This document shows, piece by piece, positions 12,290 through 24,473 of a DNA stretch of 64,000 nucleotides (positions are counted from its first letter, which is position 1; every line of letters begins with the position of its first letter). The notes beneath the pieces are model-generated. The model was not told the origin of the DNA. It did no database searches and saw only the letters and a list, made by a program, of their open reading frames with translations. The stretch spans positions 2,418,001 to 2,482,000 of the forward strand of contig NC_087068.1 of assembly GCF_963678635.1 (NCBI RefSeq). The letters run 5' to 3'. Both the position numbers and the translations under genes were made by a program. Source of the DNA: Symsagittifera roscoffensis. Taxonomy: Eukaryota; Xenacoelomorpha; Acoela; Convolutidae.

Positions 12290-12545
12290 AAACCTTTAAA
12301 CATCTTCCAAAGTGTAAGTGGATTCCACTTACAAAACTTACGTGGATTCCGCGTACGAATACCTGTAACTTAAATTTTGTCGGCACATTTGTTGTGTCGC
12401 GGATTCTGCAACAAACGAAAAGAGCTATTTGTTCTGGATTCTGCAACTGTAAGTGGAATCCGCAAATGTAAGTGGAATCCGCAAATTTTGTAAGCTGAAA
12501 TCGCAAATGTAAGCGGATTCCGCAAACTGTAAGTGGATTCAGAAT
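12290..12545. repeat. GTAAGTGGATTCCGC short-motif satellite, block A
   Basis: About ten copies of a roughly 18-20 base motif, GTAAGTGGAATCCGCAAAT and variants, are packed here. Some lie in inverted orientation (GGATTCCACTTACA). The half-palindrome GGATTCC/GGAATCC makes the block able to fold on itself. Open frames on both strands here are by-products of the repeat. Confidence 0.75.
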
Positions 12546-12714
12546 TTTATTTATTACGGAATTCTTATCTATGGCAATGCGCAATTTAAAGGCAAGGATT
12601 TAACCATTGTCAGCGGAATCCCCAAACAAATTTGAAAACATTTGTTAACTAAGTCGATAGACGCCAACTTTTAGTAATTTGAAAACACAACACCAAAAAA
12701 ATTTCAGTCTTTGG

Positions 12715-13110
12715 AGTCATTGGGTTGAGAGTATATGAAAATACTACAACACATATCATACCGCCAAATTAGGTCAGTATTTGGGATTGCGTCAATCCCA
12801 AATACTGGTTTTGGAAGCATAACGACGAATAAATTCACTGTTTGTAGTCATTGATTTGAGAGTGCATGGAAACACAACACAAAGCATATCGCCAAATTAG
12901 TAAATTAGTTAGTATTTGGGATAGCATTAATCTCAAATACTGATTTTGGAAGCATAACGCCGAATAAACTCAATATCTGTAGTCATTGGGCTGAGAGTTT
13001 TTGGAAACACAACGCACATCCTATCACCGAATTAGGTCAGTATTTGGGATTGCATAAATCCCAAATACTAGCTAGTGTTTGGGATTTCTTCAATCCCAAA
13101 TACTGATGAT
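12715..13110 (+). repeat. Three tandem copies of a ~132-bp repeat with a hairpin
   Basis: AGTCATTGGGTTGAGAG-like starts recur at 12715, 12846 and 12981. Each unit has an ACACAACxCAxATC stretch and ends in a near-perfect inverted repeat. The best one is CAGTATTTGGGATTG, a CGT loop, then CAATCCCAAATACTG at about 12775-12807. The hairpin is repeated near 12910-12945 and 13035-13070, and again as GTTTGGGATTTCTTCAATCCCAAATAC near 13075-13105. This could be a small non-autonomous element amplified in tandem. Confidence 0.8.
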
Positions 13111-13284
13111 CTAGTCGATTCCAATTCTAGTGAATTGAGATCGAAGTTGAGATCGAAGTTGACATGATTTGATATCGAAGTTGGGTGGACAGGAATTGAG
13201 ACCAAACGTTTGGTATTTCAACTGGTAGTTATTTAGAGATCATATACAGATCAAGGTAGAAATTGAGGTTTGTTTGTAAGGTTT

Positions 13285-13590
13285 GTATATGTAAGCGGAA
13301 TCTGCAAATCAAAAGCGGATTCCAATTACAACTAGCGGATTTCACTTACAATTTCCGGATTCCACTTACAGTTGCGGAGTCCGCAAGAGCTTAATTTAAC
13401 AATACAAATGCCTTATAACTTGTTTGTGGATTCCACAAACTGTTCTGGATTCCGCAAATACGTTTGCGGATTCCGCAAATTCGACTATTTTTGAAGCGAT
13501 TTTGAGCGGTACAGTGTTTAAAGTATTTGTTTGTGGAATCGAAATCAGCGAAGAAGATCAAAGAAAATAAGCAAAGTTGCGGATTCCGCA
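13285..13590. repeat. GGATTCCGC short-motif satellite, block B
   Basis: This is a second cluster of the same motif as at 12290-12545. It includes GTAAGCGGAATCTGC, GCGGATTCCAATTAC, CCGGATTCCACTTACAG and GCGGATTCCGCAAAT, in both orientations. The 132-bp repeat lies between the two blocks, so one may have been inserted into the other. Confidence 0.7.
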
Positions 13591-13929
13591 ACAAATCTGA
13601 TTTTGGCCCGTTGCCGAATACGCGTTCATTGCACAGAATGCACATTTTGGCCTCGTAATATAACAAAAAAATTATTAATTCGAAAAAATTTGCAATCATT
13701 TTTTGCGAATTTTTCTAAACTAGTGAAGCTTTTTGAAATGGTACAAATATTTGTCGCTCGATTAATTGCCCAGGAAAACTTATAAATTGCAGTTAAACCT
13801 TTAGAAGTCACTGGAATAAACTCAAAGATTCTTTATTCAATGGCCAATTTACTGACCAATTCAGGCCAGGCAAAACAACTAGGGCACACTAGATAAAATA
13901 TTCAAATTCTCATCAGAACAACTGCCTGC

Positions 13930-15560
13930 ATCTCAAAAAATCAATGTTAAGCAATAAATGTTAAGTTATCAAAACAATTTGAAAAAATTTTCACATCACT
14001 GATTTGCTTGCTCCAAAAAACTCGAGTTTAATGCCAATATTTTTAATTTCAAAGCATTGATGATTTTTATTTGGTACTTTTGCTTCAAAAAAACCTCCAA
14101 AATCCGAATATTGTTATCAAAATAATATTTTTTCCAAATTATCATCACTTCATAGCTTGCTGTACACATCTCATTTTTTCGCAATCACGAAAGAAAAAAA
14201 TCTTTCAAAAAATTTCATAATTTTATCGCTTGAGAACATGTTTCCTAAACCTCATTTTGTGTCTCATCCAATCAAGCTTGCCAGACTTGAAGTGTCTCAA
14301 GCTTTTAACGTTCTATATTTATCAAAACAAGGTTCAAGGTTCTATCGTTTTGATGTATGAAGTTATCAAAAATTCTTGAATCTGAAAAATTTTCTAAACA
14401 ATTCAAGCTACTGATTGATCGATTGCTTGAAACATGTTTTTAGCGAACAGTGTGAGCAAGAAAAATAACTTGACACAATTCAATTTCATTGCACTTTTTT
14501 CGGAAACCAACTCTCGCTATTATTCTTTTTTGAAAAGTTTCTCGAAATTTAGCAGATTAATGGCTCGCCTAAGAGTACTTTTGAGGATGTCAAAGCAAAT
14601 TTAATTTGTTCAAAATTTCATTGCTCGAGAGCTCGCCAAAAAAAAAACGTTTATTTAAAGTTTTGTCGCAAATAAACCCGTTGCTTCTCAATATTTCAAT
14701 AATGACACTATAACTGTAGGCGGCTATCCCAGCTACTTAAAAAGTATCAACAATTGAAATATTTTTTCAACGCAATGAGAAATTCATTATGGTTTTACTC
14801 ACCTCAAGAAACCTAAAATATCAGCAACGCAACTAAAATTTTTATCATCAATTGGAATATTCATTGTTTTTTTTAACTGAAGCTTAATAAACATAACGAT
14901 CAAAATAACTTAAAGAGTTTCCAGCTTGCCTCAGAAGAATTTACTTTTGAGCCAACCAGTTTCAACCATCGAAACAAGCTTATAATTCAATGTATCATCA
15001 CGTCACAGCTTTCCATGGATACTCGAAAATCAAAGATTTTTGAAATATACTTTTTACTGTTGCAAAACATGGCCGCTCTGTAGTTTGATTCAAAACGATT
15101 TCACGGAAGTATCAGTTCAATCAAGACATTTTGAAACAGAAAATTGAAAGAACTTCTTTTATCAATGGCATTTTTTTAATGGCTCAAAAGCGTGTAAACC
15201 TGTTGAAGTTTTTGATAATGGCACTCGTATCAAGGGTTGGAAAGTGTGCAAACCTGTTGAAGCTATCAAAGCAGTTTGAAATATTTCAATTTATGACGGT
15301 TGATTTCTTGCTTCAGAAAAACTGATCGCCGACAACTGAATTTGTAGAAGCAACGTTAACTATGCCAAAAGCACGTTAAAAATTTCCAACGTTCATTCGA
15401 TCAAATAGCTTATTATTCTTCAATATTTTGAAATTAATCAATTCAACGACAAGTTGTTAATAATGCCGTTGCTGTCTTAAGGAGCACTTACGAATATCAT
15501 CTCATTGCAGAAAAATTTTCAAAAAGAGTTTTGAGATCTCTCTAAGTATCTTTCAGTGTT
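13930..15560 (+). repeat. Degenerate short satellite, block 3
   Basis: The CTTGCTxCAGAAAA core returns near 14005, 14075, 14155, 14920 and 15305, with CAAGCTAxTGATTG or TATCAAAACAA blocks between. The unit is the one seen at 6560-7460 and 10540-12200. Divergence is strong and no coding frame is supported. Confidence 0.5.
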
Positions 15561-18139
15561 TGTGTGTGTTCTAAAAAAGTTGCATATTGTGTTCTCGCTA
15601 CGAAACTTTACGAAAATTAAAAAATATTGGAGATCTCGGATTACTCGACAAAAATTATGTTAAGCGTCAACAATTTTTCAGTCAGTTCTGAAAAAACTAT
15701 AAATATTCTGGCTTTCTCTCTGCGAAAAAATTTTTGTATTAAGCTTTATATTCCAGGTGCATACAAAAACATAGGATTACAATTTACCACACTTTGACCT
15801 TACAACTCAAAAAGTAGTCGTTAACTCAAAGTTAAATGCAAAAGATACTAATAAGAAAACGAAAGATTCAGGTGCAGTTGGTGCGATGAATGATGTAAAA
15901 AAAATAATGCGAAGCGAAGGCCATAGTTTGAAGATGTTTATAAAATCAAGTAATCGGTTATTTTTCAGGAGTAATCTTAGGGACTAAAACTGGTTACTTG
16001 TGCTGCTATATTTTTGTGATTCATTGCTCTCCTTTCATTGAATTGTTAACAGCAAAAAAAATGCAAACGAAGATACGCGTGTATTCACGCTCGCCAATCA
16101 CAGTAACTAAAAATTGATTTTCAGCTGTTGAGAAAAAAGGTTTGATAATCGATGCGAGAACGTAGTTCAGATTCTTTTATAAAAGGTGATAATATACAGA
16201 AAAAAATGTTCTCCAGGAAAAATTTTACAATGCTCTAAAATTTTACAGAAATGCTATCACAGACAATAAGGCCTTTCTGAACACTTTTAAGCTCATATCT
16301 TAGTTCAATTCGATTTCATTTTCTAAAAGGTGGCCTGTGAACGTGTTGAGATCTTGAAAGATATTATCAATTTTATTATTTAACAGGGGATGTAAATATT
16401 TTCAAATTTTGATCCAGTTTTCTCAAATTTAGTTGATTTTATCAAAAAACTGTCATTTATGAATTGTTCTATTGTACAATCTTGTTGAATTTTAAATCAA
16501 GCCAATTTTTTTTAAGTTTCCTTGCGTTCATTTACTCTTTTCCAAATGTCTTTTGGCTTGTTGTACTTTACAAATCCTGCCGGTTACAATTAAATACTCA
16601 ACACTTAACTCGGTGGACATCATTCGTTCTAAGAAAGATCAGAAATTAAACAAAAAAAAACAAAAAGCCTGCCAGAAGATATGACATTGCTATGCAAGTT
16701 TTCCTAGACCATTTCACTATTGCCTTTAAAAACCATGATCTTGAACTAGCTCAAATACTTGGTTACATGAATGCGATTTGGAAGTTTATTCAAAGGGATT
16801 TACTCAAAACTTTAAAAACTAATTTTCACATATAAACTGTGAGCATAAATATGCTCTTTTTAAATCAATTCCAGCAAAATCAAAATGAAAACAATTTTTT
16901 AATACCTAGTATATAAATGAGCATACAAAGTTGATGCGACCTACTCTGAAAAAATTATTTCGATTAATCCAAAAAGAATTGATGATCATTCTCACCACTG
17001 AAACATCAGTTACTTGAGATCATGATGTTGTAGAAGTTGATAACAACACTGGACTGGGGAAATTTTAGGGAAATGGTAATTTAAAACAATAAAAAACTTG
17101 AACAGATGCTAGTATTTTTCAGCCTTTACCAGTGCTTGTTGCCATTTTGGGTTTTTGAAACAAAAAGTTTGAAATCATGATAAAACAACCAAACTTAATC
17201 AAATGTATGAAAAAAGTGTTTCAAGTGAAGATATAATCAAAAATAAAACATACACAAATGCGTAGATTCCAGAAAAAAACGTTGTAAACACAATGACAAT
17301 TTATAATTCAATAAATAATCCTTAAAACAACCCATTAACTGAATGCTTGAAGAAGAGTTTAAGATTTTTGAAAACGTTGTTAAAAAGATGTAAGTTTTTG
17401 CTACAGAAACGCATTCAAAAAATCTCAAACGTCTTGAGATATTCTGGTTCAAAGATTTTGAGCATCTGTTCAGCTTCGAAAATTAATAAAAGTGCGAGAA
17501 AAATTGCGATCAACACATTTGACTTCTACTTTTTCATGTGACAATCAGTGATGTTTCGTATTGAAGTCTCCAGAGTCGTCTAAAAGCATCTAGCCAGATA
17601 CTGTGGTTTAAAATTTGGGAAATATCATTAGACACTGTCTAAATCAGCAAAAAACCGAAACTTAATCAAACTTGCAACTAAGTCACCGTACTTTATGCAT
17701 GCATCACTTAAAAATTAGAAATCCGAATTTTAGAAACAGTGCTTTTGAATACTATGCACAGATTTTGAACTTGCTCTGAGAGGATAGAAGTTACTTTTTC
17801 TATGAATTTACATTGTTTTAAAAAAAACGTTTTGTTGTTTGAGAACTGTTTTTCAATCAACTTTATAAAAAATCTCTTTATCGTGTTTATTCATTTTTCG
17901 TTAGTTTTGAAATTCATTTTTCATTCCATATTCATTTTTTATTTATTAAATTGTTATTCATTTTGTACATAACTATCAAAAGTGACACTCATTGCTTCAT
18001 AGAGTGTTGCTTTCATAAATTTATCGCGAAAAAAACCAATAGACGCTTGGAAAAAAGTCATGCATGCTATAAAGAAAAAAAATATTGACTTTTTAAATAA
18101 TTTTAATTTTCGAATACCAAATAAAAAGTATACGACCCA

Positions 18140-19204
18140 AGGGATCTTGGAAAATTGCGAGCCAGTTAAGAATGAAACTTCAAAACTAAAATTAGGCTTA
18201 TTTGAGAAGGCAGGATCAATAATTTTTAAAACTTATTTTTTTGTACAATAAAACCTATAAACTTAACGAATTTTTGACACAAGAATTGATTATTTGTTCT
18301 TTTAAGACTTCGTGTATGGAGGGCGCAATTTCCTTAACTGTTATCAAATGAATTTGAACTGATTTCAATAATTGCATATATATACCTAAATGCATTCATA
18401 ATTGCATTAACATATATGAAAGCACTTCTGCAGCTATTACAGCATTTTGAGTCCAATAAAAAACACCAAGATTGATTTTAAATTTTCACTTCAATCATGA
18501 GTCCTAAAACATTCACAATTCTCTGCGGTTAAAACTCCGCAATTTGTTTCAAGCAACCTGAAAAAGGAAGGTCGTTGATTATAACTAAAAACAGTCGAAA
18601 TGGAAGTATTAAATTATAAAACAAAACTGAATTCGAAGATGTTATTTTTTCTTTTCTATCAATGGTACGCTATTACTTACTCCAATCTTCACAAAAATCA
18701 AAATTACTCATACTTATAGCTGGAAAATCATGAGAAACAATTTCAACCAAAAAAATACACCAAAACTTTCTCTTAGCAACAACAAGTATACTCGAAATTT
18801 CATTCAGGGTAACCTGAAAGAAACCAGTGTTCTCTGCGATCAAAGTAATATTTAAAAAATAATTTAAATAAAACGCCAATTTAGAGCTAATATTTATTAG
18901 TCAAACTATTGAACCTTAATGAAAACCTAATGTAAAGCTAGCTTAGAGACAGGTTGATTAGAAAAAAAAAAATTCAGGACTTGTTTTTTGAAAGAAAACT
19001 TTCAACTTTCCATTTTCAAAGGCAAAACTATGGCCGAAAAGCTCGTCGAAATTCAAGAACAATTTCTTTTTGATATTTTTTGGACAAAATAAGCCAATTT
19101 GAGAAAACAGGATCATTAGTTATTTTTCTGCAATAAAATCTTAAAAAATAACCCATTTTTAAACAAGAAGTCTTTAAAGTTCTTTTGCGCCACTCAAGCT
19201 TTCC

Positions 19205-19241
<37 letters not shown>

Positions 19242-19360
19242 CACAATACATTTATTTCCAGCAGATGAAGTTGAATTAAACTTACAAAATGCTTACATAC
19301 CTAAATCCATTCATAATTGCTTTAACATGTATATATGCGCTTCTGTAATGAGTAGTAGTA
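18140..19360 (+). repeat. Degenerate ~0.9 kb direct repeat
   Basis: The block CATTCATAATTGCATTAACA followed by TATATGxxxGCxCTTCTG occurs at about 18392-18432 and, slightly altered, at about 19308-19348. A block reading TTTGAGAAGGCAGGATCAAT at 18199 matches TTTGAGAAAACAGGATCATT at 19097. The offset is about 900-920 bases, suggesting two old tandem units. Confidence 0.55.
19211..19239 (+). repeat. (GA)n microsatellite
   Basis: This is an uninterrupted GA run of 29 bases. Confidence 0.98.
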
Positions 19361-19652
19361 GTTTGGAGAGATCACTCGCTGGGGGGATTCCCACAAATAA
19401 CACAGACAACTAATAAACCCAAAGAAAACGAAATGCAGGAAAATAAACACAACTATTGCACGGGACGAAGCAAAAATAAAATCAAAACATCTGATCTGTA
19501 AAACTGTGCCCATAATTTCTTCTAGTAAATCAGACAACTAATTAACGTGTATTAACAAAAATTATGAAATAGAACAGCGCAAACGTGTGCTTCTTATTTG
19601 TCAAAATTGGACTCATAAGTTTCCTTGCTAACAAAAAAATTGAAATTACCAA

Positions 19653-20487
19653 TTGTTTAGACGGCCATATATTACCCATATTTACCCAAAGAACGTGTAT
19701 GAGCTTCGAGAAAACTTTTTTGAAAAACTAGAAGGATTAAATCTTCCAGTTTCTGAAGATAACAAACTTTTCAGTAATCTACCAATTTTCGATTTTGAGT
19801 CAATTTGTGTTCCTACAGAGGAACTAAAAGCAACACAAACTACAACCTGGATTGGAAAACATGTTCCATTCTCAGTCTCAATATCATCAAATTTAATTGA
19901 TGAATCATTTCGTTCAACAAGGATCCACAGAGCTTGATTATTGATTTTGTAACCAACCTTGAGCTGTTGGCTGAGCAAAGTAAGCTAGAGATGAGAAAAA
20001 AATATGAAGATGTTCAAGTAGCTGTCAATGAAAGAATGAAAAAGAAATGAAAATACTTAACGGTTTTTGGATTTAACAGCAGTAGAAATGATTTGAAATT
20101 GATCAAGTTTGCTGGAAAACATCCCAATGGGATGTCCGGACATTGTCTTACCTAAACCACTTCTGAAAAATCATTCTATTAACTGTCTCTCATCTAACAA
20201 GCAAAAGAACCTTACAAAGATCATTTGTGTCTTTTCCGCGCATTGGCAATGTACATGAACGGACACAATGATCTCGACTGTCACACTTCTGGATACTTTA
20301 CAGGACTTATATCAAATACTGGTTATGATTTTAAAAATTTTCGTAGAGTTTCTGTAGAACACTTACTTGTTGTCAAAGGAAAAATTAAAAGAATTATTTT
20401 TATATACGATTTCGATATCCAAGAAGGAGAATAGGTAGGAGAACTAGCAACTAGCTCGTTGAAGTATTGGAAAATTTGATAAAACTG
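19653..20487 (+). pseudogene. polB: polB family 1, 960-bp unit 1 (exonuclease start plus N-terminal segment)
   Basis: This is the first, partial member of a head-to-tail array. At 19680-19935 the frame holds YPKNVYELRENFFEKLEG and then the exonuclease I segment IFDFESICVPTEE, and ends with a stop after the RIHRA residues. A frame change follows, then NLELLAEQSKLEMR. The sequence jumps from the exo II segment near 20075-20105 straight into a segment belonging near the protein start (DHLCLFRALAMYMNGHNDLD at 20225). It cannot encode a polymerase. The left end of the array is at about 19650, where homology starts abruptly. Confidence 0.85.
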
Positions 20488-21447
20488 TCAAATTACTGAG
20501 GTTTAACAGTCATATTAATCATACAAGTTATATTGATTCTTTCTTCAAGTGCTTCCGGTGTCCTAGTTGTGATACTTTCTTCAAAAAACCTGAGTTTCTC
20601 AACAAAATGTTTCTGAGCTGCAAGAGTCGAGTGAAACATATTTACCCAAAGAACGTGTATGAGCTTCCAGAAAACTTGTTTGAAAAACAAGAAGGATTAA
20701 ATCTTCAAATTTCTGAAGATAACAAACTTTTCAGTAATCTACCAATTTTCGATTTTGAGTCGATTTGTGTTCCTACAGAGGAACTAAAAGAAACACAAAC
20801 TACAACCTGGATTGGAAAACATGTTCCATTCTCAGTCTCTATATCATCAAATCTAATTGATGAATCTTTTTGTACAACAAGGATCCACAGAGCTTGAATA
20901 TTGAGTTTTTAACCAACCTTGAGCTGTTGGCTGAGCTAAGTAAGCTAGAGATGAGAAAACAATTTGAAAATGTTCAAGTAGCTATCAATGAAAGAATGAA
21001 AAAAGTATGTGAATACTTTAACTGTTATTGGATTTAACAGCGGTAGAAATGATTTGAAATTGATCAAGTTTGCTGAAAAACATCCCAATGGGATATCCGG
21101 ACTCTGTCTTAACCGAACCTCTACTAAAAATCATTCTATTAACTGTCTTTTGTCTAACAAAGCAAAAGAACCTTACAAAGATCATTTGTGTCTTTTCCGC
21201 GCATTGGCAATGTACATGAACGGACACAATGATATCGACTGTCACCCTTCAAGATACTATACAGGATTTTTATCAAAATCTGGTTTTGCTTCTAAATTTT
21301 TTCGTAGATTTTATGTAGGAAACTTACCTGTTGTCAAGGGAATTATTAAAAGAAACATCTTTATATACGATTTCGATATCCAAGAAGGACAATAAGTAGG
21401 GGAACTAGCAACTAGCTCGACGAAGTATTGGAAGATTTGACAAAACA
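20488..21447 (+). pseudogene. polB: polB family 1, 960-bp unit 2
   Basis: The unit opens with the zinc-binding stretch (CFRCPSCDTFFKKPEFLNK at about 20550-20605). The YPKNVYELPENLFEKQEG stretch and exo I (IFDFESICVPTEE) follow, with a stop near 20897 at the same place as in the sister units. The exo II segment TVIGFNSGRNDLKLIK (about 21015-21070) runs directly into KHPNGISGLCLNRT and DHLCLFRALAMYMNGHNDID. This fusion places the second exonuclease motif upstream of the protein's N-terminal region, and it is the signature junction of every unit. Confidence 0.85.
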
Positions 21448-22407
21448 GTCAAGTTACTGAGATTTAACAGTCATATCGATCATATAAATGATATTGTTTC
21501 TTTCTTCAAAGGCTTCCGGTGTCCTAGTTTTGATACTTTCTTCAAAAAATCTGAGTTTATCAGCAAACATCTTCTGAGCTGCAAGGATCGAGTGAAACAT
21601 ATTTACCCAAAGAACGTGTATGAGCTTCGAGAAAACTTTTTTGAAAAACTAGAAGGACTAAATCTTCCAGTTTCTGAAGATAACAATTTTTTCAGTAATC
21701 TACCAATTTTCGATTTTGAGTCAATTTGTGTTCCTACAGAGGAACTAAAAGCAACACAAACTACAACCTGGATTGGAAAACATGTTCCATTTTCAGTCTC
21801 AATATCATCAAATCTAATTGATGAATCATTTTGTTCAACAAGGATCCACAGAGCTTGATTATTGATTTTGTAACCAACCTTGAGCTGTTGGCTGAGCAAA
21901 GTAAGCTAGAGATGAGAAAAAAATATGAAGATGTTCAAGTAGCTGTCAATGATAGAATGAAAAAGATATGAAAATATTTAATGGTTTTTGGATTTAACAG
22001 CAGTAAAAATGATTTGAAATTGATCAAGTTTGCTGAAAAACATCCCAATGGGATGTCCGGACACTGTCTTACCCAAACCTCTTCTGAAAAATCATTATGT
22101 TAACTGTCTCTTATCTAACAAAGCAAAAGAACCTTACAAAGATCATTTGCGTCTTTTCCGCGCATTGGCAATTTACATGAACGGACACAATGATCTCGAC
22201 TGTCACACTTCTGGATACTTTACAGGCTTATATCAAATACTGGTTATGATTCTTAAAACTTTCGTAGAGTTTCTGTAGAACAGTTACTTGTTGTCAAAGG
22301 AAAAATTAAAAGAATTATTTTTATATACGATTTCGATATCCAAGAAGGAGAATAGGTAGGAGAACTAGCAACTAGCTCGACGAAGTATTGGAAGATTTGA
22401 CAAAACT
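21448..22407 (+). pseudogene. polB: polB family 1, 960-bp unit 3
   Basis: This unit has the same order as unit 2. It carries a zinc stretch whose second Cys codon is changed (CFRCPSF at about 21510), exo I FDFESICVPTEE near 21715, the shared stop after RIHRA near 21855, then the exo II/N-terminal junction near 22005-22045. A one-base change around 22225 puts the frame out after SGYFTGL. Confidence 0.85.
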
Positions 22408-23369
22408 GTCAAATTACTGAGGTTTAACAGTCATATTAATCATACAAATGGTATTGATTTTTTCTTCAAGTGCTTCCGGTGTCCTAGTTGTGATACTTTC
22501 TTCAAAAAATCTGAGTTTCTCAACAAAATTTTTCTGAGCTGCAAGACTCGAGTGAAACATATATACCCAAAGAACGTGTACGAGCTTCGAGAAAACTTGT
22601 GTGAAAAACAAGAAGGATTAAATCTTCAAATTTCTGAAGGTAACAAACTTTTCAATAATCTAGCAATTTTCGATTTTGAGTCAATTTGGTTCCTACGGAG
22701 GAACTGAAAAAAACGAAAACTACAACCTGGATTGAAATACATGTTCTTTTTTCAGTCTCTATATCATCAAATCTAATTGATGATTCTTTTTGTACAACAA
22801 GGATCCACAGAGCTTGATTATTGATTTTGTAACCAACCTTGAGCTGTTGGCTGAGCAAAGAAAGCTAGAGATGAGAAAAAAATTTGAAGATGTTTAAGTA
22901 GCTGTCAATCAAAGAATGAAAAAGAAATGTAATTACTTTAACTGTTTTTGAATTTAACGGCGATAGAAATGATTTGAAATTGATTAAAGTTTGCTGAAAA
23001 GCATCCCAATGGGATGTACGGACTCTGTCTTATCCGAATCTCTGCTGAAAAATTATTCTATTAACTGTGTTTTATCTAACAAAGCAAAAGAACCTTACAA
23101 AGATCATTTGTGTCTTTTCCGCGCATTGGCAATGTACATGAATGGACACAATGATCTCGACTGTCACACTTCTGGATACTTTACAGGGTTTATATCAAAT
23201 GCTGGTTTTGATTCTAAAAACTTTCTTAGTGTTTCTGTAGAACAGTTACCTGATTTCAAGGGAATTATTAAACGAAACATCTTTATATACGATTTCGATA
23301 TCCAAGAAGGAGAATCTGTTTGAGAACTAGCAACTAGCTCGATGAAGTCTTGGATGATTTGACAAAACA
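22408..23369 (+). pseudogene. polB: polB family 1, 960-bp unit 4
   Basis: This unit has the same order. It is more decayed around exo I: the FDFES residues remain (about 22670), but a base is lost just after, changing the frame. The N-terminal segment DHLCLFRALAMYMNGHNDLD is readable at 23105-23165, and the unit stays open to the IYDFDIQEGE stretch near 23310. Confidence 0.85.
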
Positions 23370-24473
23370 GTCAAATTACTGAGATTGAACAGTCATATCA
23401 ATCATACAAATGATATTGATTCTTTCTTCAAGTGCTTCCGGTGTCCTAGTTGTGATACTTTCTTCAAAATATCTGAGTTTCTCAGCAAACATCTCCTGAG
23501 CTGCAAGGATCGAGTGAAACATATTTACCCAAAGAACGTGTGTGAGCTTCGAGAAAACTTGTTTGAAAAACTAGAAGGATTAAATCTTCCAGTTTCTGAA
23601 GATAACAAATTTTTGAATAACCTAGCAATTTTCGATTTTCAGTCGATTTGTGTTCCTACAGAGGAACTAAAAGAAACACAAACAACAACCATGTTCCATT
23701 TTCAGTCTCTGTATCATCAAATCTAATTGATGAATATTTTTGTACAACAAGGATCCACAGAGCTTGATTATTGATTTTGTAACCAACCTTGAGCTGTTGG
23801 CTGAGCAAAGTAAGATATAGATGAGAAAAAAACTTGAAGATGTTCAAGTAGCTGTCAATGAAAGAATGAAAAAGATATGAAAATACTTTAACTGTTTTTG
23901 GATTTTACAGCAGTTGAAATGATTTGAAATTGATCAAGTTTGCTGAAAAACATCCCAATGGGATGTCCGGACATTGTCTTACCTAAACCACTTCTGAAAA
24001 ATCATTCTATTAACTGTCTCTCATCTAACAAGCAAAAGAACCTTACAAAGATCATTTGTGTCTTTTCCGCGCATTGGCAATGTACATGAACGGACACAAT
24101 GATCTCGACTGTCACACTTCTGGATACTTTACAGGACTTATATCAAATACTGGTTATGAATCTCTACTAAAAAACCATTCTATTAACTGTCTTTTGTCTA
24201 ACAAAGCAAAAAAACCTTACAAAGATCATTTGTGTCTTTTCCGCGCATTGGCAATGTACATGAACAGACACAATGATCTCGACTGTCACACTTCTGGATA
24301 CTTTACAGGTTTTGGTTTTGATTCTAAAAACTTTCGTAGAGTTTCCGTAGAACCCTTACCTGTTGTCGAGGAAATTATTCAAAGAATTATCTTTATATAC
24401 GATTGCGAAGAAGGAGATTATATAGGAGAACTAGCAATTAGCTCGATGAAGTATTGGAAGATTTGACAAATCA
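23370..24473 (+). pseudogene. polB: polB family 1, unit 5, enlarged by an internal duplication
   Basis: The unit is about 1.1 kb instead of 960 bases. The extra length is a ~178-bp direct duplication of the segment that includes HSINCLLSNKA and CLFRALAMYMN (first copy ending near 24160, second from about 24162). A 12-codon deletion after TQTTT (near 23690) removes the conserved TWIGKH residues. Exo I has FDFQS in place of FDFES, so its catalytic Glu is lost. Confidence 0.85.

Larger units (their letters stand above)
10520..19650. other. Non-coding AT-rich region with several old satellites
   Basis: No gene family could be recognised in any frame across this stretch. It holds two more blocks of the degenerate satellite, a GGATTCCGC short-motif satellite, a 132-bp repeat with hairpins, a degenerate 0.9-kb repeat and a GA microsatellite, all listed separately. 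In 15560-17300 I see nothing beyond AT-rich sequence. Confidence 0.7.

Noticed and set aside
12216-12584. Minus-strand 122-residue frame and plus-strand frames at 12241-12471
   Set aside because: They are produced by the GGATTCCGC satellite, where a repeat unit without stops gives repeated peptides.
19682-19978. Minus-strand open frame of 98 residues in the 960-bp unit, repeated in sister units (21603-21899, 28870-29166, 33010-33306)
   Set aside because: It is the exact reverse of the conserved polB exo I coding stretch and has no signature of its own. It recurs only because the unit recurs.
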